Made by a program: the position numbers and the translations under genes
Shown here: piece by piece, positions 53,056 through 62,690 of the stretch
Position numbering within the stretch: position 1 is the stretch's first letter
Layout: each line of letters opens with the position of its first letter
Notes under the pieces: model-generated
Told to the model about the DNA's origin: nothing
The model's input: the letters and a program-made list of their open reading frames with translations, nothing else
Databases searched by the model: none
Assembly: GCF_017811755.1 (NCBI RefSeq)
Contig: NZ_JADDJF010000002.1
Location: 124,001-188,000 of the forward strand
Source: Pararhodobacter sp. SW119
GTDB taxonomy: Bacteria; Pseudomonadota; Alphaproteobacteria; Rhodobacterales; Rhodobacteraceae
Length of the DNA stretch: 64,000 bases
Direction of reading: 5' to 3'

Positions 53056-54219
53056 ATGTCCTTTTTCCGCAAGCTCAAGGAACGGATGTTCCGCTCCTCC
53101 TCGAAGCTGGACGAGGGGCTCGACGCGCTTGTGCAGGAGGGGGCGGAAACAGGCTTGCCGCCCGAGGCATCCGACGGGCCCGCCCCGCCACCTGATGACA
53201 CCGCGCGCGATGACGCCGCCCCGACCCCGCCGCCCGTACCTGCCGTCCCGCAACCCGCACCCGGCGCCCCGGCGGCACCCCGGATGCCCCCCGCGCCCCC
53301 TGCCCCCGCCCCGGCGCCGCCCGCCGCCGAGCCCGAGAAGCGCGGCATCCTGGCCCGGCTGACCGGCCGCAGCGAGGCGCCGCGGCGCCTCCTGGACGAT
53401 GCGATGCTGGAGGAGCTGGAGGAGCTGCTGATCCAGGCCGACATGGGCGTGGAGACCGCGCTCAAGCTCACGGCAAACATCGCCGAGGGCCACATGGGCC
53501 GCCGCCTGTCCGTGGCCGAGATCAAGGCCCTGCTGGCCGCCGAGATCAGCCGCATCATGGACCCGGTCGCCCGGCCGATGCCGATCTATCCCAAGCGCCC
53601 GCAGGTGGTGCTGGTGGTGGGCGTCAACGGCGCCGGCAAGACCACGACCATCGGCAAGCTGGCGTCGCAGTTCCGGGCGGCGGGCAAGACCGTGATCATC
53701 GCCGCCGGCGACACGTTCCGCGCCGCCGCGGTCGAGCAGCTGCAGATCTGGGGGGATCGCGCCGGCGTGCCGGTGATGACCGCGCCCGAGGGGTCGGACC
53801 CCGCGTCGCTGTCCTTCGACGCGCTGACCCGCGCCCAGGCCGAAGGCACCGATCTGCTGATGATCGACACCGCCGGACGCCTGCAGAACCGGGCCGACCT
53901 GATGGCGGAACTGGCCAAGATCGTGCGCGTTCTGAAGAAGAAGGACCCCAGCGCGCCGCACAACACCCTGCTGGTGCTGGATGCGACCACCGGTCAGAAC
54001 GCGCTGAAACAGGTCGAGATCTTCCGCGAGATCGCCGATGTCTCGGGGCTGGTGATGACCAAGCTCGACGGGACGGCGCGGGGTGGCGTGCTGGTGGCGC
54101 TGGCCGATCGCTTCGGCCTGCCGATCCACGCCATCGGCGTGGGCGAGCAGATCGATGACCTGGCGCCGTTCGACCCGGCCGAGTTCGCCGCCGCGCTGAT
54201 CGGGACCGACGGTGCCTGA
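53056..54219 (+). CDS. ftsY: Signal recognition particle receptor FtsY
   Basis: 387-aa SRP GTPase that docks ribosome-SRP complexes at the membrane. An acidic/Pro-Ala-rich N-terminal region (residues about 15-95) precedes the helical N domain and the G domain: GVNGAGKTTT from Gly189, GDTFRAAAVEQL, DTAGRLQN, TKLDGTARGG and GVGEQIDDL. All GTPase motifs are intact. Upstream of the DMT exporter and septation protein genes, the usual alphaproteobacterial neighbourhood. Confidence 0.97.
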   Translation: MSFFRKLKERMFRSSSKLDEGLDALVQEGAETGLPPEASDGPAPPPDDTARDDAAPTPPPVPAVPQPAPGAPAAPRMPPAPPAPAPAPPAAEPEKRGILARLTGRSEAPRRLLDDAMLEELEELLIQADMGVETALKLTANIAEGHMGRRLSVAEIKALLAAEISRIMDPVARPMPIYPKRPQVVLVVGVNGAGKTTTIGKLASQFRAAGKTVIIAAGDTFRAAAVEQLQIWGDRAGVPVMTAPEGSDPASLSFDALTRAQAEGTDLLMIDTAGRLQNRADLMAELAKIVRVLKKKDPSAPHNTLLVLDATTGQNALKQVEIFREIADVSGLVMTKLDGTARGGVLVALADRFGLPIHAIGVGEQIDDLAPFDPAEFAAALIGTDGA

Positions 54220-54240
54220 CGCGCGACCCCGCGCGCCCGC

Positions 54241-54744
54241 TCACTGCGCCCGGTCGTCGCGCTCGGGCGCTTCGCCCTTGCTGTTTTCCTCCTCGATCCT
54301 GTGCGACACGCCGCGCAGCACCCAAAGCACCGGCAACAGGATCAGCGTCGCCAGCACCGCCAGCGCGATGGCGCCGATCCCGCAGGCAACCCCGATCGCG
54401 CCCGCCAGCCACATGCCCGCGCCGGTGGTCAGGCCCAGCACACGGCCGCCCGACATGATTATCGATCCCGCCGCCAGGAAGGCCACGCCCGAGGTGACGG
54501 CCTCGATCAGGCGCAGCGGGTCCGAAACCTCGCCCTGGAAGCGGGCCATGATCTCGAACGTGAGCAACGCGAAGAGGCAGGACGCCAGCGACACCAGGAT
54601 ATGCGTGCGCAGCCCCGCCGTGCGCGCATGCAGCGCGCGTTCGAACCCGATCACCCCCCCCAGCAGCACGGCGCAGAAAAGCCGCACCAGCGCCGTCTCG
54701 GGTGCGGTGCCGGAAAAGGATTGTTCGATGAGGGTGTCGATCAT
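54241..54744 (-). CDS. MgtC/SapB-family membrane protein
   Basis: 167-aa inner-membrane protein. The MgtC core is recognisable: LFCAVLLGGVIGFERALHARTAGLRTHILVSLASCLFAL and AVTSGVAFLAAGSIIMSGG..GLTTGAGMWLAGAIGVACG, with four to five helices. The family is linked to magnesium limitation, acid tolerance or ATP synthase control. Start at 54744 is the Met before the first conserved helix. It lies convergent with ftsY (22-bp gap) and divergent from the exporter gene, interrupting the ftsY neighbourhood. Confidence 0.88.
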   Translation of the reverse strand: MIDTLIEQSFSGTAPETALVRLFCAVLLGGVIGFERALHARTAGLRTHILVSLASCLFALLTFEIMARFQGEVSDPLRLIEAVTSGVAFLAAGSIIMSGGRVLGLTTGAGMWLAGAIGVACGIGAIALAVLATLILLPVLWVLRGVSHRIEEENSKGEAPERDDRAQ

Positions 54745-54813
54745 GCGCGCGCTCCCGTGCCGGCGGTCGGCGGATGAACGCGGCGGCTGCCACGCCGGTT
54801 CCGGGGCGCGGGG

Positions 54814-55713
54814 ATGAGCGACTGGCTGATTTCGCTGGAAGGGACCGACGCCGGTCAGCGACTGGCGCTGATGCTGGCACTTGCCGCGGCCATCCTGCAC
54901 GCGATCTTCGGGGCACTGCAGAAGGGACGCCATGACCCCTGGCTCAGCCGCGCGGCGATCGACACCAGCTACGGGCTGATGGCTGCGCCCTTCGCGCTTT
55001 TCGTCGTGCCCTGGCCCGAGCCGCACATGTGGCCGATCTTCGGCGTCGTCTTCCTCGTGCATGTCGCCTACAAGGTGCTGCAGGCCATGGCCTACAGCCG
55101 CGGCGCCTACACGGTCGTCTACCCGGTGGTGCGCGGCACCGGCCCGCTGTTCACCGTGATCGGCGCCTGGCTGCTATTCGGCGAGACCTTCAACGCGGTG
55201 CAATGGCTCGGCGTCGCGGTCCTGGTCAGCGGCATCTATGGGCTCGCGATCTACAACCTGCGCACGATAACCGCCGACCGCGACACGCTGGTTCCGGCGC
55301 TGCTGCTGGCCCTGCTGACCGGCGCTTTCGTCGCGCTCTACACCACGATCGACGCCTACGGCATCCGCGCCGCCGCCGATCCGTTCACGTTCCTGGCGTG
55401 GTTCTTCTTCATCGACGCCTTCTTCATGCCGATCTGGACATGGCGGCGCTGGTCGCGTCTGCCGCGCGACCAGATCGCCGGGCTGATGCGGCGAGGCGTT
55501 CTCGGCGGGCTCGTCGCCTTCGCCTCGTTCGGGGGCATCATGCTGGCGACGCGGCTCGGCTCGGTCGGTCAGGCGGCCGTGCTGCGCGAGACCTCGACGG
55601 TCTTCGCCGCGCTCATCGGCTGGCTGATGCTGGGCGAAAGCACCGGGCCGCGGCGCGTGGCGCTGATGACGCTGATCGCGACCGGCGCGGTGATCGTCCA
55701 ACTCGCCGCCTGA
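54814..55713 (+). CDS. EamA/DMT-family transporter
   Basis: 299-aa inner-membrane protein with about ten hydrophobic helices arranged as two EamA repeats. Typical DMT features are YSRGAYTVVYPVVRGTGPLFTVIGAWLLFGE in the first repeat and RLGSVGQAAVLRETSTVFAALIGWLMLGES in the second. Family members export amino acids or other metabolites; substrate unknown. Common neighbour of ftsY in Rhodobacterales. Followed by repeat copy D. Confidence 0.88.
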   Translation: MSDWLISLEGTDAGQRLALMLALAAAILHAIFGALQKGRHDPWLSRAAIDTSYGLMAAPFALFVVPWPEPHMWPIFGVVFLVHVAYKVLQAMAYSRGAYTVVYPVVRGTGPLFTVIGAWLLFGETFNAVQWLGVAVLVSGIYGLAIYNLRTITADRDTLVPALLLALLTGAFVALYTTIDAYGIRAAADPFTFLAWFFFIDAFFMPIWTWRRWSRLPRDQIAGLMRRGVLGGLVAFASFGGIMLATRLGSVGQAAVLRETSTVFAALIGWLMLGESTGPRRVALMTLIATGAVIVQLAA

Positions 55714-55776
55714 GCCTGACCGCCGCCGGCGACGCCCGCCCTCGCCCGCGGATACCGCACGAGGCAGCACCGCGCG

Positions 55777-55851
55777 AAAGTTTCATTTCGGTTAACGGCG
55801 CCGATTTGTCGTTCCGGATCAATACGGTGCCAAACGGTCCGCATGCGGACC
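55777..55851 (+). repeat. Intergenic box-palindrome element, copy D
   Basis: Box AAAGTTTCATTTCGGTTAAC-GGCG at 55777-55800 (one base from the other copies) and a perfect 16-bp palindrome GGTCCGCATGCGGACC at 55836-55851. The centre is 43.5 nt from the box end although the palindrome sequence is entirely different. Lies between convergent DMT exporter (ends 55713) and sulfurylase (ends 55973) genes. Confidence 0.82.
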
Positions 55852-55972
55852 CGGTCCCGTTCGGCGCCGATCCAGCGCCCGCCGGCCGCTACAGGGCCCG
55901 CGCGGCGCCTTCGCCGCGCCCGGCGACCGGCCCCTCGACGGGGTCGGTTGACGGGCCTCCGAAAGCGCCCCG

Positions 55973-57682
55973 TCAGCGCCCAGACACGAGGCCCATCGAC
56001 TCGAGCGTCAGCAGCACCTGGTGCGCGCAGTGATCGACATCGACGTTCTGCGTATCGACGCGCAACTCGGGCGCCTCGGGTTCCTCGTAGGGATCCGAGA
56101 TGCCGGTGAACTCCTTGATCTTGCCCTCGCGCGCCAGCTTGTAGAGCCCCTTGCGGTCGCGCTTCTCGCATTCCTCCAGCGGCGTCGCCACATGCACCTC
56201 GACGAAGGCGCCATAGGCCTCGATCATCTCGCGCACGGTGCGCCGGGTCGCCGTGTAGGGCGCGATCGGTGCGCAAAGCGCGATGCCGCCGTTCTTGGTG
56301 ATCTCGCTCGCCACATAGCCGATGCGGCGGATGTTGATGTCGCGGTGCTCCTTCGAGAAGCCCAGTTCCGACGACAGGTGCTTGCGCACCACATCCCCAT
56401 CCAGCAGCGTCACCGGCCGCCCGCCCATCTCCATCAGCTTGACCATCAGGGCGTTGGCGATGGTGGACTTGCCCGAACCGGACAGCCCCGTGAAGAACAC
56501 CGTGAACCCCTGCGCCGCGCGCGGCGGGTACCGGCGGCGCAATTCCTTCACCACCTCGGCGAAGCTGAACCATTCGGGGATCTCCAGCCCCTCGCGCAGC
56601 CTGCGGCGCAGTTCGGTGCCCGAGATGTCCAGCACCGTCGCCTCTTCGGACACCTCGTTCGCCGGGAAGTACTGCGCCTTTTCCTGCACGTAGACCATGT
56701 GCTTGAAGTCGACCATGGTCACGCCGATCTCGGCCTCGTGGGTCTTGAACAACTCCTGCGCGTCGTAGGGGCCGTAGAAATCGCGGCCCTCGCTGTTCTT
56801 GCCCGGCCCCGCGTGGTCGCGCCCGACGATCATGTGGGTGCAGCCGTGGTTGCGCCGGATGATGCCGTGCCAGACTGCCTCGCGCGGGCCGCCCATGCGC
56901 ATCGCCAGGTTCAGCAGGCTCATGGTGGTGGTGGCGGCAGGGTACTTGTCCAGCACCGCCTCGTAGCAGCGCACGCGGGTGAAGTGGTCGACGTCGCCGG
57001 GCTTGGTCATGCCGACGACCGGATGGATCAGCAGGTTCGCCTGCACCTCGCGCGCGGCGCGGAAGGTCAGTTCCTGATGCGCCCGGTGCAGCGGGTTGCG
57101 GGTCTGGAAGGCCACGACCTTGCGCCAGCCGAGCTTGCGGAAGCGCGCGCGCAACTCGTTGGGCGTGTCGCGACGGCCCTTGAAATCGTAATGCACCGGC
57201 GCCTGAATGCCCGTCACAGGCCCGCCCAGATAGACCGGTCCGGCGATGTCGTGCAGGTAGCGGACCGCCGGATGGGCGAAATCGTTGGCGCCGAACACCC
57301 CCTCGGCTTCGCGCGCTTTCTCGGGCACCCATTTGTCGCTGACCGACAGGATCGCAAGGATCACCCCCTCGGGGTCGCGCAGGGCGATGTCCTGCCCGGG
57401 TTCGATCCCATCAGCGAAAGCCTCGGAGACATCGAGCGTCACGGGCATCGGCCAGAGCGTGCCGTCGGCCAGGCGCATCTTCTCGACGGCGCTGTCGTAG
57501 TCGGCCTGCCCCAGAAAGCCCTTGAGCGGCGTGAAGCCGCCGTTCATCAGAAGCTCCAGATCGCAGATCTGCCGGGGCGTCAGATCCCAGGACGGCAGCG
57601 TCGCCGCCTCGACCTTCAGTTTCTGCGCCGAGTCGGCGGAAACGTAGAGTTCGGAAATGGGCGCATGGTTCGGCATCGACAT
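55973..57682 (-). CDS. Bifunctional ATP sulfurylase / APS kinase
   Basis: 569-aa fusion. The N-terminal part (residues 1 to about 385) is ATP sulfurylase with QTRNPLHRAH and the GRDHAG segment; the C-terminal part (about 395-569) is APS kinase with P-loop GLSGSGKSTIANAL. It turns sulfate and ATP into APS and then PAPS. The start is ATG at 57682, preceded by AAGGA; a second Met follows two codons later. Monocistronic; divergent from the septation protein gene. It could feed assimilation or the sulfotransferase at 15.4 kb. Confidence 0.95.
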   Translation of the reverse strand: MSMPNHAPISELYVSADSAQKLKVEAATLPSWDLTPRQICDLELLMNGGFTPLKGFLGQADYDSAVEKMRLADGTLWPMPVTLDVSEAFADGIEPGQDIALRDPEGVILAILSVSDKWVPEKAREAEGVFGANDFAHPAVRYLHDIAGPVYLGGPVTGIQAPVHYDFKGRRDTPNELRARFRKLGWRKVVAFQTRNPLHRAHQELTFRAAREVQANLLIHPVVGMTKPGDVDHFTRVRCYEAVLDKYPAATTTMSLLNLAMRMGGPREAVWHGIIRRNHGCTHMIVGRDHAGPGKNSEGRDFYGPYDAQELFKTHEAEIGVTMVDFKHMVYVQEKAQYFPANEVSEEATVLDISGTELRRRLREGLEIPEWFSFAEVVKELRRRYPPRAAQGFTVFFTGLSGSGKSTIANALMVKLMEMGGRPVTLLDGDVVRKHLSSELGFSKEHRDINIRRIGYVASEITKNGGIALCAPIAPYTATRRTVREMIEAYGAFVEVHVATPLEECEKRDRKGLYKLAREGKIKEFTGISDPYEEPEAPELRVDTQNVDVDHCAHQVLLTLESMGLVSGR

Positions 57683-57830
57683 CGGGTCTGGTCCTTCACG
57701 ACTTTCGCGCGGGGAGTGTTCGGTTTTTCCGCAAAGGTCAAGGGTCTGGGTTTGCGCGACCACGCGGCATTGTCACTTGCAACTTGGCACCGGCGCAGGG
57801 CAGATGGGGCCAGACAGATCAGGAGAGCCG

Positions 57831-58439
57831 ATGCAACCGCCCCCGACCGCGCCCGACCCGCGCCTGCGTCAGATCCTGGAATTCGGCCCGCTGCTGGTGT
57901 TCCTGGCCGCCTATTTCTGGTTTCGGGACACGGTGGTCACGCTGGGCGGGGTGGACTACGCGGGCTTCATCATCGCCATCGTGATCTTCACGCCGCTGCA
58001 ACTGGCGGCGACGCTGATCATGCGGCGCCTGACCGGCAAGCTGTCGCGCATGCAGGTGGCGACGCTGGTGCTGGTCGTGGTTCTGGGCGGCATCACCGTG
58101 GCGCTGAACGACGAGCGCTTCTTCAAGATGAAGAGCACCTTCGTCTTCGGCATCTTCAGCCTGCTGCTGTGGATCGGGCTGGCGCGGGGCCGGTCCTATT
58201 TCGCCTACGTTCTGGAAGGCGCGCTGCCGATCAGCCACGACGGTTGGATGATCCTGACCCGGCGCCTGGCCTGGTTCTTCGCCGCCGTGGCTGTCGCGAA
58301 CGAGGTGATCTGGCGCAATTTCTCGACCGATGTCTATGTGCTTTGGGATACGCTGGGGCAGATGGGGGTGATGTTCGGCTTCTTCATTTCCAACTACCGC
58401 CTGATCGAAACGCACTGGCAGGAACCGGACGAGACCTGA
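57831..58439 (+). CDS. Inner-membrane septation protein A family (YciB/IspZ)
   Basis: 202-aa inner-membrane protein with about six helices. Conserved YciB features are LEFGPLLVFLAAYF at the N-terminus, TLIMRRLTGKLSRMQ in the middle and ALNDERFFKMKSTFVFGIFSLLLW; the C-terminal half has AVANEVIWRNFSTDVYVLWDT. The family supports cell-envelope integrity and division. AGGAGA lies 6 nt before the ATG. Typical ftsY neighbour. Confidence 0.92.
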   Translation: MQPPPTAPDPRLRQILEFGPLLVFLAAYFWFRDTVVTLGGVDYAGFIIAIVIFTPLQLAATLIMRRLTGKLSRMQVATLVLVVVLGGITVALNDERFFKMKSTFVFGIFSLLLWIGLARGRSYFAYVLEGALPISHDGWMILTRRLAWFFAAVAVANEVIWRNFSTDVYVLWDTLGQMGVMFGFFISNYRLIETHWQEPDET

Positions 58440-58471
58440 GGCTTTTTCGCGCGCTTGGCACCTCGATGGGG

Positions 58472-58549
58472 GGCGTCCAAATTTGGACGCCGAAGCAAGT
58501 CATTGATATCGCGATGAAAGAGAAAATTTCTTAACCGAATTTTCATCCC
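58472..58549 (-). repeat. Intergenic box-palindrome element, copy E (degenerate box)
   Basis: On the minus strand a reduced box (TTCGGTTAA region, about 58549-58526) is followed by the perfect 20-bp palindrome GGCGTCCAAATTTGGACGCC at 58472-58491. The centre is 44.5 nt from the aligned box end, one nucleotide more than in the other copies. Lies between convergent septation protein (ends 58439) and GST (ends 58696) genes. Confidence 0.65.
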
Positions 58550-58695
58550 GTTTTCGGGGCCTTTCGGGGGCCGGATTCGGACCACGCGCGCGGTCCGTCA
58601 CCTGCGGTCAAGGCGCCGCCGTTGGGGTGCCCGGTGGTCGGGCGGAGCCGACCGGCCAGCGATTTCGCGCCGGGGGCAAGGCCCCCGGTACCGGA

Positions 58696-59412
58696 TCAGC
58701 CTTGCGCCGATTTCACCCCGAACAGGATCTCCTGCGCCTTGCGGTCGTGCGCGGAGTTCTGCCGCGCCTCGGCCGCGACCGCCTTGCCCTTCTCGAAGGC
58801 CGGGCGCGCCGCGAGTTCGTCTAGCCAGCGCGCCATATGCGGCTTGTCGTCCAGCGTCTGCTCCTGCCGATCCCAGAGGCAGGCCCAGGGCCAGATCGCG
58901 AAATCGGCGATCGACAGGAAATCGCCCGCGACATAGTGGTTCTGCGCAAGCTGCCGGTCGAGCACGGCGTAAAGCCGGCCGACCTCGCGCCGGTAGCGGT
59001 CCTTGGCGTAGGGCAGGTCCTGCGGCGGATCCAGCTGCGGCGCGTAGCTGAGGAAGTGATGCGCCTGGCCTGCCATCGGGCCGACGCCGCCCATCTGCCA
59101 CATGAGCCACTGGTCGACCGCGGTGCGGTCCCTCTCGGTCGGGCCGCCGAACTGGCCGGTCTTGCGCGCGAGGTACTGAAGGATCGCGCCGGATTCGAAG
59201 ATCGAGATCGGTGCGCCGTCCGGCCCCTCGGGATCGACGATGGCGGGCATGCGGTTGTTCGGCGCGATGTTCAGGAAGTCGGGTTCGAACTGTTCGCCCG
59301 TCCCGATGTTCACCAGTTTCACGCGATAGGGCAGTCCCATCTCTTCCAGCGCGATGGTTATTTTCCACCCGTTGGGGGTGGGCCAGTAGTGCAGTTCGAT
59401 ATCGGCGGTCAT
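58696..59412 (-). CDS. Glutathione S-transferase family protein (YfcG/Ure2-like)
   Basis: 238-aa cytosolic GST. The thioredoxin-like N domain has LHYWPTPNGWKITIALEEMGLPY, IAPNNRMPAIVDPEG with the cis-Pro, and the Glu-Ser pair SIFESGAIL that binds glutathione; the Asn in PNGWK fits the Nu-class/YfcG type with disulfide-bond reductase activity. The helical C domain contains FLSIADFAIWPWACLW. Single gene; 12 bp separate its start from the adjacent hydrolase stop upstream on the same strand. Confidence 0.9.
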   Translation of the reverse strand: MTADIELHYWPTPNGWKITIALEEMGLPYRVKLVNIGTGEQFEPDFLNIAPNNRMPAIVDPEGPDGAPISIFESGAILQYLARKTGQFGGPTERDRTAVDQWLMWQMGGVGPMAGQAHHFLSYAPQLDPPQDLPYAKDRYRREVGRLYAVLDRQLAQNHYVAGDFLSIADFAIWPWACLWDRQEQTLDDKPHMARWLDELAARPAFEKGKAVAAEARQNSAHDRKAQEILFGVKSAQG

Positions 59413-59428
59413 TCATTCTCTCCCAGAG

Positions 59429-60421
59429 TTATTCAGGGAGGTTTGGTCCCCGCGGGGCAAAAGGCAAGGCCAAACGCCGCGAAACCAGCCGCGACCATCG
59501 CGGCGTCGGTGGTTCGGCGAGCAACTCGCGCAGGGCAGGCAGGGTCAGGCGCTCGCGCTCGTGAACCAGGGTCCGGTAGAGCCGGAAGATACCCGGCCTC
59601 AGGTAGACGGACCAGTGGCAGACCCGCAGACCCGCCGGCGCGAGTTCGAAACCCAGCGCCGCAAGCCGGTCGAGCACCGGCGCATGGTCGATCTGCAGAT
59701 CGAGCCAGTTCGGCGCCTCGCGCAAGCCCAGGCCAATCGAACGCCCGCGACCGTGCATCGGGATCTGGCTCAGTTCGAACAGCATGTCGAAGATGTCGTT
59801 TTCGCGCGTGGTCACATTGATGAATTCGGCGCCCTGTCCGGCGGGGGAGTCGATCGCCCGCAACGCGCGCGGGCCCAGTTCGGCGCCGGCGAGCAGGAAG
59901 ACGCGACCCAATGCGCCAGCGTGCAGAAGCGGGACCGCCGCGAGCGCAACCCGCGCCCCGAGGCTGTGGGCAAAGAGGTCCACCGGTCGGTCGGGGGCGG
60001 CGCGGCGCACGATCTGCACAAGCCGCGCCAGCGCTTGCGCGGCGGCCTCGGCCTGACGGCTCGCCGCCCAGACACCGCCGCCGCCGTTCCAGCCGAACCC
60101 GATACAGAGCCCCGGACGCGCCGCCGCCTCGGTCGGCGAGGCCGGCGTGAAGCGAAGGTGGCGGGGCCAGGACAGGTAGCGGCGCGTGGCCTGACCCGAG
60201 CGCGGCGCGTAGATCAGGCGATGCGGGTCCACGGCGGCGACGCCAGGCACGTAGCCCATGCCGTGGATCATGATCAGCACCGGCGCGCCCGCCGGCAGCC
60301 CGACCAGGGCATGACGCACCTGAGCCTCGGGCGAATCCGAGGCGGGGACCCCGATGCAATCGACCGGGGCGGCGGCGCTGGTCAACCCGAACCGGGTCGC
60401 GGTGATCTGAAGAAGCGGCAT
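59429..60421 (-). CDS. Alpha/beta-hydrolase-fold protein
   Basis: 330 aa, no signal peptide. The oxyanion segment VLIMIHGMGYVPG near residue 50 and the nucleophile elbow FAHSLGARVAL (Ser near residue 152) identify a serine hydrolase fold of the DUF900/lipase-like kind; the active His is probably in CHWSVYLRPG or AHS-downstream segments but cannot be fixed by eye. Substrate unknown. Same strand as the GST gene and divergent from metZ. Confidence 0.78.
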   Translation of the reverse strand: MPLLQITATRFGLTSAAAPVDCIGVPASDSPEAQVRHALVGLPAGAPVLIMIHGMGYVPGVAAVDPHRLIYAPRSGQATRRYLSWPRHLRFTPASPTEAAARPGLCIGFGWNGGGGVWAASRQAEAAAQALARLVQIVRRAAPDRPVDLFAHSLGARVALAAVPLLHAGALGRVFLLAGAELGPRALRAIDSPAGQGAEFINVTTRENDIFDMLFELSQIPMHGRGRSIGLGLREAPNWLDLQIDHAPVLDRLAALGFELAPAGLRVCHWSVYLRPGIFRLYRTLVHERERLTLPALRELLAEPPTPRWSRLVSRRLALPFAPRGPNLPE

Positions 60422-60572
60422 GTGGCATTCCCGGCGGAAGTTCTGCGCGCAGTCTGCGCGCGGCGCGTTACCTGATGGTTACGCCGCCGTTGACGCTTGA
60501 TTGACGTGCCCGCGGCAAGGGGCTAAGCGCGGATTGCGCCACCGCCGCGCAGGGTCTTGAGAGAGTGGGAAG

Positions 60573-61775
60573 ATGCGCAGCACCGACGGGACGGATGGCA
60601 AACCCTGGGCGCCGCGGACGGTCGCCGTGCATGCCGGCGCGCGCCGCAGCCAGTACGGCGAGGTGGCCGAGGCGATCTACCTGACGCAGGGCTTTGTCTA
60701 TCCGACCGCGGAAGCCGCCGAGGCGCGCTTTGTTCAATCCGGGCGCGACGAGTTCATCTATGCGCGCTACGGCAATCCGACCGTGGCGGCGTTCGAGGAC
60801 CGGATGGCGGCGCTGGAAGGGACCGAGGACGCCTTTGCCACGGCAAGCGGCATGGCGGCGGTGTCCGGGACGCTGTGCGCCATGCTGCGCACCGGCGATC
60901 ACGTCGTCGCGGCGCGGGCGCTGTTCGGATCCTGCATCTACGTGCTGGACGAGGTGCTCAAGCGCTTTGGCGTCGAAGTGACCTTTGTCGACGGAACCGA
61001 CCTGGACCAGTGGCGCGCGGCGATCCGGCCCGGCACCAAGGCGGTGTTTCTGGAAAGCGTGTCGAACCCGACGCTGGAGGTTGTCGACCTGAAGGCGGTC
61101 GCGGGACTGGCACAGGCGGTCGGGGCGCTGGTCATTGTCGACAACGTCTTCGCCACGCCGGTTTTTTCCCAGGCGCTGGCATTGGGGGCCGATGTGGTGA
61201 TCTACTCGGCAACTAAGCATGTCGACGGTCAGGGGCGCTGCTTGGGCGGCGTGGTTCTGGGCACGCGCGAGTTCATCCGCGGCACGATCGAGCCCTACAT
61301 GAAGCATACCGGCAGCGCGATGAGCCCGTTCAACGCCTGGGTCCTGCTGAACGGGCTGACCACGATGGACCTGCGCGTCCGGGCGCAGGCAAGGACGGCG
61401 CAGGAATTGGCACGAGCGCTTGAGGGGCATCCCAAGCTGTCGCGGGTCCTCTTTCCCGCGCTCGAGAGCCATCCGCAACACGAGATCGCCTCGGCGCAGA
61501 TGGGCGGCCCCGGCACGGTGATGGCGCTGGAGGTAGCCGGCGGGAAGGAGGCCGCGTTCCGCTTTCTCAACGCGCTCGGCGTCGTGCTGATCTCGAACAA
61601 CCTGGGGGATGCGCGCAGCATCGCCACCCATCCCGCGACCACGACCCACCAGCGCCTGCCCGACACGCAGAAAGCGGAGTTGGGGATTACCGAGGGGTTG
61701 ATACGGCTGAGCGTCGGGCTGGAGGATGCGGCGGACCTGCTGGCCGACCTGACCGCAGCTTTGGACGCGGCCTGA
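60573..61775 (+). CDS. metZ: O-succinylhomoserine sulfhydrylase MetZ
   Basis: 400-aa PLP enzyme of the Cys/Met metabolism family making homocysteine directly from O-succinylhomoserine and sulfide. The PLP Lys215 lies in YSATKHVDGQGR, a MetZ-like context, and LSVGLEDAADLLADL ends the protein. The N-terminus shows the usual YARYGNPT phosphate-binding segment. No clear SAM riboswitch is recognisable in the 150 bp upstream. Converges on ctrA with a strong hairpin between them. Confidence 0.92.
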   Translation: MRSTDGTDGKPWAPRTVAVHAGARRSQYGEVAEAIYLTQGFVYPTAEAAEARFVQSGRDEFIYARYGNPTVAAFEDRMAALEGTEDAFATASGMAAVSGTLCAMLRTGDHVVAARALFGSCIYVLDEVLKRFGVEVTFVDGTDLDQWRAAIRPGTKAVFLESVSNPTLEVVDLKAVAGLAQAVGALVIVDNVFATPVFSQALALGADVVIYSATKHVDGQGRCLGGVVLGTREFIRGTIEPYMKHTGSAMSPFNAWVLLNGLTTMDLRVRAQARTAQELARALEGHPKLSRVLFPALESHPQHEIASAQMGGPGTVMALEVAGGKEAAFRFLNALGVVLISNNLGDARSIATHPATTTHQRLPDTQKAELGITEGLIRLSVGLEDAADLLADLTAALDAA

Positions 61776-61846
61776 GCCGGACGAGGACGACGCCGGGAGT
61801 CTCCGCGTGATGAGGGCGGCTTTCGGCGCCACAATCCGGGCAGGGA

Positions 61847-61886
61847 AACGTCAAGGGCGCGTCCGGCTGGACGCGCCCCTGACGTT
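61847..61886. terminator. Long bidirectional hairpin between metZ and ctrA
   Basis: Stem AACGTCA-x-GGGCGCGTCC, loop GGCT, then GGACGCGCCC-x-TGACGTT: 17 paired bases with one internal mismatch. On the minus strand it is followed by TTTCCC, so it suits termination of ctrA; on the plus strand it would end metZ but lacks a T-run. Confidence 0.75.
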
Positions 61887-61937
61887 CGAAAGGTTATCGG
61901 CGGCCCGTGGCTGATGGTCAGGGACCGTCGCGCGCGT

Positions 61938-62651
61938 TCAGGCGCTGATCGCGCGCGGGGCCTTGTCCTGGGTGCGGACCGGGTCGCGCAGCACGTACCC
62001 GCGCCCCCAGACGGTTTCGATGTAGTTGTCGCCGCCCGTGGCTTCCGCCAGCTTCTTGCGCAGCTTGCAGATGAAGACGTCGATGATCTTCAACTCGGGC
62101 TCGTCCATGCCGCCGTAGAGATGGTTCAGGAACATCTCCTTGGTCAGGGTCGTGCCCTTGCGCAGGCTGAGAAGCTCCAGCATCTGGTATTCCTTGCCGG
62201 TCAGATGCACCGTGTCGCCTTCGGCATCGACCGTCTTCGCATCCAGATTGACCGCGATCTTTCCGGTATGGATGATCGACTGGGCGTGGCCCTGGCTGCG
62301 ACGAATGATCGCATGGATGCGGGCGACGAGTTCGTCGCGATGGAACGGCTTGGTCAGGTAGTCGTCCGCGCCGCTGCCGAACCCCTTGAGCTTGGTGTCG
62401 GTGCTGTCTTCGCCGGTCAGGATCAGGATCGGCGTGTCGATGCGTGCCAGCCGGATCTGGCGCAGCACGTCCAGCCCCGTCATGTCCGGCAGGTTGAGGT
62501 CCAGAAGGATCAGGTCGTAGTCATAGAGCTTGCCCAGCTCGACCGCTTCCTCTCCCATGTCCGTACAATAAACGTTGAAATTGGCATGAGTCAGCATCAG
62601 TTCGATGCTGCGTGCCGTCGTCGGGTCATCCTCGACTAGCAAAATGCGCAT
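61938..62651 (-). CDS. ctrA: Cell-cycle response regulator CtrA
   Basis: 237-aa OmpR-type response regulator. The receiver domain has Asp8/Asp9, phospho-acceptor Asp51 (LLDLNLPD) and Lys in LTKPF; the winged-helix DNA-binding domain (residues about 125-230) shows the CtrA-typical [14 protein letters not shown] and [10 protein letters not shown]. In Rhodobacterales CtrA controls motility and, where present, gene transfer agent release rather than being essential. A CtrA-like box precedes it and the sciP gene is directly upstream on the same strand. Confidence 0.97.
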   Translation of the reverse strand: MRILLVEDDPTTARSIELMLTHANFNVYCTDMGEEAVELGKLYDYDLILLDLNLPDMTGLDVLRQIRLARIDTPILILTGEDSTDTKLKGFGSGADDYLTKPFHRDELVARIHAIIRRSQGHAQSIIHTGKIAVNLDAKTVDAEGDTVHLTGKEYQMLELLSLRKGTTLTKEMFLNHLYGGMDEPELKIIDVFICKLRKKLAEATGGDNYIETVWGRGYVLRDPVRTQDKAPRAISA

Positions 62652-62690
62652 GGATAGGGCTCCGCGTTAACCTTGGCTCGGGCTATGTTT

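Noticed and set aside
54745-55062. Longer start for the MgtC-like gene
   Set aside because: The upstream extension is antisense to the DMT exporter and lacks helices; the family N-terminus fits 54744.
60422-60572. SAM-II or other methionine riboswitch before metZ
   Set aside because: The expected conserved core of alphaproteobacterial SAM-II is not recognisable; only a loose GGGGCTAAGC resemblance.
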